Below are positions 57,623-64,000 of a stretch of DNA of 64,000 nucleotides, one piece after another. Made by a program: the position numbers and the translations under genes. A model generated the notes under the pieces. It saw nothing but the letters and a program-made list of their open reading frames with translations. It had not been told where the DNA came from and searched no databases. Location: positions 27,471 to 91,470 of the forward strand of contig DATFYA010000014.1 in the NCBI GenBank assembly GCA_035315345.1. Reading direction: 5' to 3'. Source of the stretch: Candidatus Methylomirabilota bacterium (GTDB lineage Bacteria; Methylomirabilota; Methylomirabilia; Rokubacteriales; CSP1-6). The first letter of the stretch is position 1. The number at the start of each line of letters is the position of its first letter.

Positions 57623-59854
57623 ATGGGTCGCCGCCGCTCATTCCGGAGACACATGGCGCGGGTCAGGCGCCGCGTCTTCACCCTTCATGGCGTCGTTGGC
57701 TCGACCCTCGGCGTGGGGCTGACGCTCGTCACCCCCGGGGCGTGGGCGCAGACGCCGTCACCGTCCGGAACGGCCCAACCCACCCCCGAGTCATCGCCCA
57801 CCGAGCAATCCAAGGACGACGTGCCGCTGCCCGGCATCAATGTCCAGGGCGAGCGCGATCAGTACAACCAGTTCAAGATCGAGCAGCCCAGCCTCTACAA
57901 GCTGCCCGACCCGATCCAGGAGACCCCGCAGTCCATCACGGTCATCCCCGAGAAGATCATGGAGGAGCGCGCCCTCTTCACCCTGCGCGACGCGCTCCGC
58001 ACGGTGCCCGGCGTCGCGATCGCCGCCGGCGAGGGTGGCGGGCGTCAGGGCGACAACCTCACGCTCCGCGGATTCCCGGCCGGCAACGACATCTTCATCG
58101 ACGGCGTGCGGGACCTGGGCCAGTACACCCGCGACACGTTCAACCTCGAGGCGATCGAGGTCCTCAAGGGCCCGTCCTCGGTTCTGTTCGGCCGCGGGTC
58201 GACGGGCGGCGTCATCAACCAGGTCACCAAGACCCCCAAGCTCACCCCGTTCTACGAGGTCGGCGGCACCGTGGGCTGGCCGGGCCCGTCGGGGCGCGCC
58301 ACCGCGGACCTCAACTACCCCTTCGCGAACTCGGGGGCCGCGCGCCTGAACCTGCTCTTCTCGAAGGGCGATGTCCCGGGCCGCGACGACGTCAACACCA
58401 ATACCTGGGGCGTCGCGCCCTCGGTCGGCATCGGCCTCAACGGCCCGACCCGGCTGATCGTCAGCTACTCCTACCAGTACGACGACAATCTCCCCGACTA
58501 CGGCCTGCCCTATCTCCGGGGCGAGCCGGCGCCGGTGCGTCACGGCAACTTCTACGGCCTGCCCGACCGCGACTACGAGCACGACGACGTCAACATCGGG
58601 ACGATCCGCTTCGAGCACGATTTCAACGACAACGTCCGACTCCGCAACACCCTGCGCCTGGCTTCGATCGACCGCGGCTCGCTCGTCTCCATCCCGGCCA
58701 TCGTGGGGGGCCCCTTCACCACGCTGCCGGTGGACCAGATCCAGGTCACCCGCACCGGCACGCAGCGAGCCCAGCTGGACCAGTACGCCCTCAACAACGC
58801 GGAGGTCGTCGCGAAGTTCAACACGTGGCAGCTCAAGCACACCCTGGTGGGCGGCGTCGACGCCGGCTACGAGACCTCCGAGATCCAGCGCTACACGTTC
58901 ACGAACGTGCCGTCCACCACGCTGGTCAACCCCTTCGCGTTCCCGGATCTCTCCAACATGGGCCGCGCGAAGAGCGCCAACTCCGACGCCGGGGCGACCA
59001 GCGTGGGCGTCTATGCGGTCGACGAGATGGCGCTGACCCAGTGGCTCAAGATCATGGGCGGCCTCCGCTACGACCTCTTCGACGCGCAGCTCAACAACCA
59101 CTTCGCGGGGCAGCGCCTCCACCGGACCGACGAGCACCTGAGCCCGCGGGCCGCCCTGGTGGTCCTGCCCACCCCGAACCAGACCTACTACTTCTCGTGG
59201 GGCACCTCCTTCAATCCCTCCGCGGAGGCCCTCGTGCTCGCCGCGAACACGGTGAGCACCGAGCCGGAGACGAACGAGACCTACGAGATCGGGGCCAAGC
59301 TGAACTTCTTCGGCGGCCGGCTCGGGTTCCGCACCGCCATCTTCCAGACCACCAAGGACAATGCGCGCACCACCGATCCGGTGCTGGGCATCCAGGTCAA
59401 CGAGGGCAAGCAGCGGGTGCGCGGCTTCGAGCTGGAGCTGGTCGGCCAGATCCTGACCGGCTGGAATGTCTGGCTCGGCTACACGTACCTCGACTCGAAG
59501 ATCCTCTCCTCCTTCGACGTGCAGACCGGGGTCCCGATCGAGGGCAACCGCGTCCCCAACGTGCCGGAGAACTCGGCGAGCCTGTGGACGACCTACGACA
59601 TCACCCCGCAGTGGCAGGTGGGCGGCGGCGCGAACTTCGTGGATCGGCGGTTCGCCAACAGCGACAACCTGAACGTGGTGCCGTCCTATGCAAAAGGCGA
59701 CGTCATGATCGGCTATCGTCCGATCCCCCCGCTGCAGCTGCGCTTCAACGTCATCAACATCTCCGACGCGCAGTACTTCGACGGTGTCCATCCCAGCCAC
59801 GTGATCCCGGGGAACGCCCGCACCTTCCTGCTCACCGGCACCTGGAGGTTCTGA
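57623..59854 (+). CDS. TonB-dependent siderophore receptor, Fiu/FhuA-like
   Basis: A 743-residue outer-membrane receptor. An Arg-rich signal region ends TPGAWAQ; residues about 60-200 form the plug (PETPQSITVIPEKIMEERA, RGFPAGNDIFIDGVRDLGQY, GPSSVLFGRGSTGGVINQVT), and the barrel ends with the aromatic C-terminal F (LTGTWRF). It resembles catecholate siderophore receptor Fiu. Its own TonB-box-like segment is hard to call. PiuC, TonB and PepSY genes follow in the same direction, giving an iron-acquisition set. Confidence 0.94.
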   Translation: MGRRRSFRRHMARVRRRVFTLHGVVGSTLGVGLTLVTPGAWAQTPSPSGTAQPTPESSPTEQSKDDVPLPGINVQGERDQYNQFKIEQPSLYKLPDPIQETPQSITVIPEKIMEERALFTLRDALRTVPGVAIAAGEGGGRQGDNLTLRGFPAGNDIFIDGVRDLGQYTRDTFNLEAIEVLKGPSSVLFGRGSTGGVINQVTKTPKLTPFYEVGGTVGWPGPSGRATADLNYPFANSGAARLNLLFSKGDVPGRDDVNTNTWGVAPSVGIGLNGPTRLIVSYSYQYDDNLPDYGLPYLRGEPAPVRHGNFYGLPDRDYEHDDVNIGTIRFEHDFNDNVRLRNTLRLASIDRGSLVSIPAIVGGPFTTLPVDQIQVTRTGTQRAQLDQYALNNAEVVAKFNTWQLKHTLVGGVDAGYETSEIQRYTFTNVPSTTLVNPFAFPDLSNMGRAKSANSDAGATSVGVYAVDEMALTQWLKIMGGLRYDLFDAQLNNHFAGQRLHRTDEHLSPRAALVVLPTPNQTYYFSWGTSFNPSAEALVLAANTVSTEPETNETYEIGAKLNFFGGRLGFRTAIFQTTKDNARTTDPVLGIQVNEGKQRVRGFELELVGQILTGWNVWLGYTYLDSKILSSFDVQTGVPIEGNRVPNVPENSASLWTTYDITPQWQVGGGANFVDRRFANSDNLNVVPSYAKGDVMIGYRPIPPLQLRFNVINISDAQYFDGVHPSHVIPGNARTFLLTGTWRF

Positions 59855-59860
59855 GCGACG

Positions 59861-60541
59861 ATGCTGCTGCACATCGAGCGAGTCCTGACCGAGGCGCAGA
59901 TCGCGCGCTGCCGGATCCTGCTGGACGAGGCCAAGTGGGTGGACGGCCGCGAGACCTCCGGCCACCTGGCGGCCCGGGTCAAGCACAACCGGCAGGTGGA
60001 CGAGGGCACCCCCGAGGCCCGCGAGATGGGCAACATCATCGTCAGCGCGCTGGAGCGCACGCCGCTGTTCATGGCCGCCGCGCTGCCGCTGCGGGTGTTT
60101 CCGCCGCTCTTCAACCGCTACGAGCCGGGCATGGCCTTCGGCAATCACGTCGACAACGCGATCCGCGAGGTCACCGGCTCGGGCCTGCGCGTGCGCACCG
60201 ATCTGTCCGCCACGCTGTTCCTCAGCGCGCGCGAGGAATACGACGGCGGCGAGCTGGTGGTCGACGACACCTTCGGCGCGCACCAGGTCAAGCTGCCCGC
60301 CGGCGACATGATCCTCTACCCGGCCTCGAGCGTGCACCGGGTCAGTCCCGTCACCCGCGGCGTGCGGCTCGCGTCCATCTTCTGGGTACAGAGCATGGTG
60401 CGCGAGGACGGGGAGCGCTCGCTGCTGTTCGACCTCGACATGGCGATCGCTCAGGTGAGCGAGGCGGCACCCGGAAATCCCGGCATCGTGGCCCTGACGA
60501 GCTGCTACCACAACCTGCTCCGCCGATGGTCGGATGCCTGA
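59861..60541 (+). CDS. piuC: PKHD-type Fe(II)/2OG hydroxylase, PiuC/YbiX family
   Basis: A 226-residue dioxygenase: HxD motif [10 protein letters not shown], distal His [12 protein letters not shown], Arg [11 protein letters not shown], typical of PiuC. These are Fe-regulated enzymes next to siderophore receptors; exact substrate is unclear. It lies 6 bp after the receptor stop, and the TonB start overlaps its end by 8 bp. Confidence 0.93.
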   Translation: MLLHIERVLTEAQIARCRILLDEAKWVDGRETSGHLAARVKHNRQVDEGTPEAREMGNIIVSALERTPLFMAAALPLRVFPPLFNRYEPGMAFGNHVDNAIREVTGSGLRVRTDLSATLFLSAREEYDGGELVVDDTFGAHQVKLPAGDMILYPASSVHRVSPVTRGVRLASIFWVQSMVREDGERSLLFDLDMAIAQVSEAAPGNPGIVALTSCYHNLLRRWSDA

Positions 60542-61304
60542 GGCCCGCCCCGCGATGATCGACGGACGACTGGCCGGCTGGCCCCTCTGGCTCTCGGTGG
60601 GCCTCCACGCGGTGGGACTCGCGACCGTGTCGTCGGTGCTGGCGCTGGCCCACCACCTGCCCGAGCGCACCCTGGTACCCGTCGAGGTCGTCCGCGTGGA
60701 GCCGCCTCCGCCCGCGCCGCCCGAGAAGCCGAAGATGCCGCCGCGCGTGGTCTCGGAGCCCGTCCGGCCGACCCGCTCGACGCCCACGTTCCAGAATCTG
60801 CTGATGGACCCGACGCCGCGCCTCGAGCGCAAGCTGGATCCGGCGCCGGCCACGCCCGACCGACGCTTCATGGCCTCGGCCCAGGTGCCGGGGCCCGCGC
60901 TGCCCATCCCGGGCGCGCCGGGAGCCGGCGGCCCCCTGCTCCCGTCCCCGGAGATCCCCGGCGCCCGCAGCGGGAGCCCGCGCACCGGTCAAGGTCTCGC
61001 CAACGCCACCGGCGAGGGCGTCACCTCGCGCGCCCGCCCCCTCGGCGGGTATCAGACCACCCCTCGCTATCCGGAAGCGGCCCGCCGCGAAGGGGTCGAA
61101 GGCGTGGTCACGCTCCGATTCGAGGTGCTCGCGAACGGAAAAGTCGGCACCGTGCAGGTGCAACAGTCCGCGGGCCGCGAGGACATGGACCGCGCCGCCG
61201 TGGAGGCGGTCCGGACCTGGCTCTTCGAGCCCGCCCGTCGTGGAAAGGAGGCCGTCGCCGTATGGGTCACCCTGCCGGTACGCTTCGAGCTGCACAGCCG
61301 CTGA
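60534..61304 (+). CDS. tonB: Energy transducer TonB
   Basis: A 256-residue TonB: N-terminal membrane helix [20 protein letters not shown], proline-rich spacer ([15 protein letters not shown]), and C-terminal domain with [20 protein letters not shown] and [20 protein letters not shown]. It couples proton-motive energy to outer-membrane receptors, but ExbB and ExbD are not in the window. The start overlaps PiuC by 8 bp; its end overlaps the TPR gene by 43 bp. Confidence 0.93.
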   Translation: MPEARPAMIDGRLAGWPLWLSVGLHAVGLATVSSVLALAHHLPERTLVPVEVVRVEPPPPAPPEKPKMPPRVVSEPVRPTRSTPTFQNLLMDPTPRLERKLDPAPATPDRRFMASAQVPGPALPIPGAPGAGGPLLPSPEIPGARSGSPRTGQGLANATGEGVTSRARPLGGYQTTPRYPEAARREGVEGVVTLRFEVLANGKVGTVQVQQSAGREDMDRAAVEAVRTWLFEPARRGKEAVAVWVTLPVRFELHSR

Positions 61305-62149
61305 GCACACCGCCGCGTCCCCGGGCGCACCGTGGACATCACTGGACCGCGCTTGGTCTGGCCTTCTGCGCCATCGCCTCCGTCGGCTCCGCGCAGGCCC
61401 AGGGCATCTGGGACGATCCGGCCTTCGCCCTCTATCGTCAGGCCGTCGAAGCCATGGACAAGAAGGACTACGCCCGGGTCACCACGCTGACCGGGCAGGC
61501 CATCGCCCAGCAGCCGACCCACGTGCTCGCCTACTATCTGCGGGGTCAGGCCGCCATGTTCCAGTCGCGCTGGGACGATGCGGTCGTCGCGTTCGGCAAG
61601 GTCGTCGAGCTGTACCCCGCCTCGTTCGCGGGGCATCGCGACCTCGGCGGCGCCTACGAGCAGCTCGACCGCGTGGACGACTCCGCGAGGGAGTACGAAG
61701 CCGCCCTCGCCCTGCGCGACCAGGAGGACCTGCGCGTCCGTCTGGCCTTCATGCTCCTGAAGGCCAATCAATCGGCGCGCGCGCTGCCGCAGCTGCAGGC
61801 GCTGGCCGACAAGGACACCAAGGCGCCGGAGGTCTGGTCGGCGCTCGCCCGCGTGGCCTACGAGAAGAACGATCTGCCCGCGGCCGAGAAGAACTTCAGC
61901 CGGGCCGCCGCCCTGCGCGACGAGGGACGCACCTGGTACAACCTCGGCGTGGTGCGCACGCGCCTGAACGATCTGCCCGGCGCGCTGCAGGCCTTCGAGA
62001 AGGCGGCGCAGCACACCGACACCCGCGAGCCCGCGCAGAAGGAGATCGCGAAGGTGCGCGAGGCGATGAAGCAGCCGACCACCGGCACGCCGCCCGAGCG
62101 CGCCATGCCCGGCAGCGTGCCGGGACAGCCGGTGCCGGCTCGCCGCTAG
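61262..62149 (+). CDS. Tetratricopeptide repeat protein
   Basis: A 295-residue exported TPR protein. The hydrophobic segment WTALGLAFCAIASVGSAQAQ serves as signal, with an unusual 27-residue N-terminal extension before it. TPR units include YLRGQAAMFQSRWDDAVVAF, AGHRDLGGAYEQLDRVDDSA and WSALARVAYEKNDLPAAEKN. The ATG at 61262 overlaps tonB by 43 bp and has AAGGAG 11 bases upstream; no later start codon is available before the signal segment. It may support the TonB system or siderophore export. Confidence 0.88.
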   Translation: MGHPAGTLRAAQPLSTPPRPRAHRGHHWTALGLAFCAIASVGSAQAQGIWDDPAFALYRQAVEAMDKKDYARVTTLTGQAIAQQPTHVLAYYLRGQAAMFQSRWDDAVVAFGKVVELYPASFAGHRDLGGAYEQLDRVDDSAREYEAALALRDQEDLRVRLAFMLLKANQSARALPQLQALADKDTKAPEVWSALARVAYEKNDLPAAEKNFSRAAALRDEGRTWYNLGVVRTRLNDLPGALQAFEKAAQHTDTREPAQKEIAKVREAMKQPTTGTPPERAMPGSVPGQPVPARR

Positions 62150-62165
62150 CCGACTGGCCACCGCC

Positions 62166-63356
62166 GTGCGCACGGTCGTCTTCTGGACGCACCTGCTGGT
62201 GGGGGTGACCGCCGGCGCGGTGATCCTCTTCATGTCGGTGACGGGCGTGCTCCTCGCCTTCGAGCCGCAGATCACCGAGTGGCTCGAGCGCGACCGGCGG
62301 CTGGTCACGCCGCCGCCGGGGGCGCCGAGGCTGCCGGTGGAGACGCTGCTGGCGCGCGCGCGCGAGGCGCGGCCGGATCAGCGGCCGGCCAGCGTGACGC
62401 TCCGGTCCGATCCGGCCGCGTCCGCGGTCGTGAGCTTCGGGCGCGAGGGTGGCGCGCTCTTCATCGATCCCTATCGCGGTACCGTGCTCGGCGGGCGCTC
62501 GCCGGTTCACGGCTTCCTCCACGAGGTCGTCGAGTGGCACCGGTGGCTCGGCTCGCGGGACCTGGGCCGGCCGCTCACCGGCGCGGCCAATCTCGGCTTC
62601 CTCGCGCTGGTCGGGCTCGGCGTCTACCTCTGGTGGCCGCGCCGCTGGACCCGCGAGACGGTGCGCCGGGCGATGCTCTTCGACGCCCGGCTGCGCGGGC
62701 GCGCCCGCGACTTCAACCGGCACAACGTGATCGGCATCTGGTGCGCCCCCGTGCTGCTCGTCATCACGCTCACCGGGCTCGTCATGTCGTATGAGTGGGC
62801 CAACAATCTGCTCTTCACGTTGACCGGCACCGAGGCCCCGCCGCCGGCCGACCGCCCGGCGCCCCCCGCCCGCGAGGGTCAGGGCGCCAACCGGCCAGCG
62901 TCTCGTCGCGCCGAGGCGCGGGTGCCCGCCGGGCTCGACGCCCTGTGGCAGCGCGCGGAGCGCCAGGTGCCCGGGTGGGTGGCCATCAGCCTCCGCATGC
63001 CGCCCCGGCCGGACGGCCCGCTCACGTTCGTGATCCAGGACCCGCTCGGCTGGCATCCCGCCCCTCGCTCGCAGCTCGTGCTCGATGCCTCGACCGGCGA
63101 CATCGTGAAGTGGGAGCCGTTCGCCGACCAGAACCTCGGCCGTCGGCTGCGAGCGTGGGTCCGTCCGCTCCACACGGGCGAGGCCGGCGGCATCACGGGC
63201 CAGGCGATGGCCGGCGTGGCCTCGGCCGGCGCGACGGTGCTGGTCTGGACCGGGCTCTCGCTGGCCTGGCGACGCCTGCGGAATTCGCGACCGCGCTGCG
63301 TCTCCCGGGCCGCTGGCCCGGCGGTCCAGGCCGGCCAAGAAGTGTCAGCCGACTGA
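62166..63356 (+). CDS. PepSY-TM membrane protein, iron-regulated (PiuB-like)
   Basis: A 396-residue PepSY-associated membrane protein. Helix 1 FWTHLLVGVTAGAVILFMSV, then YEWANNLLF, a second helix pair VYLWWPRRWT and GIWCAPVLLVITLTGLVMSY, and a C-terminal helix VASAGATVLVWTGLSLAW. Histidines (HEVVEWHRW, HTGEAGG) may bind haem or metal in ferric-reductase-like members. GTG start at 62166. It ends the iron cluster. Confidence 0.9.
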   Translation: MRTVVFWTHLLVGVTAGAVILFMSVTGVLLAFEPQITEWLERDRRLVTPPPGAPRLPVETLLARAREARPDQRPASVTLRSDPAASAVVSFGREGGALFIDPYRGTVLGGRSPVHGFLHEVVEWHRWLGSRDLGRPLTGAANLGFLALVGLGVYLWWPRRWTRETVRRAMLFDARLRGRARDFNRHNVIGIWCAPVLLVITLTGLVMSYEWANNLLFTLTGTEAPPPADRPAPPAREGQGANRPASRRAEARVPAGLDALWQRAERQVPGWVAISLRMPPRPDGPLTFVIQDPLGWHPAPRSQLVLDASTGDIVKWEPFADQNLGRRLRAWVRPLHTGEAGGITGQAMAGVASAGATVLVWTGLSLAWRRLRNSRPRCVSRAAGPAVQAGQEVSAD

Positions 63357-63499
63357 CGTAGCTCGCCAGCCGGCGCGCGCCGCTACGCGCGCCCCCGCAA
63401 AATCTTCCGGCGCCTTAGGCAGACCTCTCACTGGCAATCGGCTTGCACCCTCGCCCGGTCGGCCCGGACACTTTCAGGGCCCAGGAAGAGGAGGACCTC

Positions 63500-64000
63500 A
63501 TGGGTGTCTCGGTGGCCACCAGACTCGAGCGGCTGGTTCGCTTCGTCCCCGGCGCCGCCGGCTATCAGGACCGTGAGAACTCCCGGGCCACCGACAAGCA
63601 GGTGCGGATGCGCCTCGTCGAGGACATGCACCGCATCGCGCTGTTCCTCGAGCAGGACAAGGCCCGCCTCGCCGAGTCCGGCTCCTTCTCGAGCCTGCCC
63701 ATCCTCGATCGGCTCTCGGGACGCCTCGAGCGCCTGGGCCGCACCGTGGAGTTCGCGAGCCGCGGCTACGCCGGCCTCTTCGATCTTCACAAGGTCGACG
63801 AGCAGACGCTCGAGCAGGTCTACGCCTTCGACCTGGGCCTGTTCGACGCGCTGAGCGTGGTGCGCGCCAAGGCGGAGGCGGTGCGCGCGGCGCTCGCCGA
63901 CCCGACCGCGCTCAAGAGCGCGGCGCTGCACATGACGGACGCGCTCGACGACTTCGGCCAGCTCTTCGACCAGCGCCGGCGCATCGTCGACGCGGCCTAG
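63500..64000 (+). CDS. Hypothetical protein, helical, function unknown
   Basis: I do not recognise the family. The 166-residue product starts at ATG 63500 with GAGGAGG seven bases upstream and ends in TAG at the final base of the window. It is Arg/Glu/Leu-rich and probably alpha-helical (ERLVRFVPGAAGYQDRENSR, MRLVEDMHRIALFLEQDKAR, GRLERLGRTVEFASRGYAGL). No signal peptide or membrane segment. The 143 bp upstream gap shows no clear promoter. It is independent of the iron genes by spacing. Confidence 0.75.
   Translation: MGVSVATRLERLVRFVPGAAGYQDRENSRATDKQVRMRLVEDMHRIALFLEQDKARLAESGSFSSLPILDRLSGRLERLGRTVEFASRGYAGLFDLHKVDEQTLEQVYAFDLGLFDALSVVRAKAEAVRAALADPTALKSAALHMTDALDDFGQLFDQRRRIVDAA

Overview
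The window is a 64-kb piece of a very GC-rich (about 70% by eye) bacterial chromosome with dense, often overlapping genes (ATGA/GTGA junctions), frequent GTG starts and no phage, IS transposase, rRNA, tRNA or CRISPR that I can see. The mix of genes (orphan PF04392-type binding proteins, many SDR and MDR oxidoreductases, LLM flavoenzymes, DUF35-thiolase pairs, molybdenum hydroxylases, in-frame UGA selenoprotein genes) resembles uncultured soil heterotrophs such as Candidatus Rokubacteria/Methylomirabilota. That assignment is an inference from gene style, not from a marker gene.

Layout. 1-6.5 kb: a truncated ABC binding protein, two convergent zinc alcohol dehydrogenases separated by a palindromic repeat, then a Vgb-like propeller, cytochrome c, FAH-family hydrolase and enolase-superfamily dehydratase with overlapping junctions. 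6.5-17.3 kb: a nine-gene minus-strand run (LLM oxidoreductase, SDR, Lin0512 protein, VOC protein, A-T-TE NRPS-like enzyme, cyclase/AAA/TPR regulator, selenocysteine peroxiredoxin-like protein, DJ-1/PfpI protein, aldo/keto reductase). 17.5-24.4 kb: D-aminoacylase, SDR, an orphan binding protein, then the overlapping operon LMW phosphatase - UGSC selenoprotein - unknown 380-aa protein, and two small minus-strand genes. 24.5-34.3 kb: DapA-family enzyme, serine hydrolase, LmbE deacetylase, small exported proteins, a 2OG-Fe dioxygenase, SDR, PQQ dehydrogenase, and a DUF35 protein with a thiolase. 34.4-47.1 kb: a three-subunit molybdenum hydroxylase with an MFS transporter, enoyl-CoA hydratase, an iron-type ABC importer ending in an rRNA pseudouridine synthase, and an SDR with an acyl-CoA carboxylase beta subunit. 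47.2-52.8 kb: an RsbW-like kinase, RidA, FecR-domain and OmpA proteins, and a CHASE2-SpoIIE phosphatase with MBL and STAS proteins, i.e. partner-switching parts. 52.9-57.3 kb: a MacAB-like efflux set. 57.6-63.4 kb: TonB receptor, PiuC, TonB, TPR and PepSY-TM proteins for iron acquisition. A gene of unknown function closes the window.

The most notable content is two genes that only make sense if an in-frame TGA is read as selenocysteine: a UxxC peroxiredoxin-like protein (TGA at 8706-8708, minus strand) and a UGSC-family protein (TGA at 22162-22164). Each TGA is followed within 11-14 nt by a hairpin whose apical loop contains GU, as expected of a bacterial SECIS. Two families of palindromic repeats sit at gene 3' ends; they supply stop codons and C-terminal residues to some genes, and one copy lies in frame inside a coding sequence. 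No stretch longer than 300 bases lacks a gene; the longest gap (57329-57622) holds a promoter/operator region.
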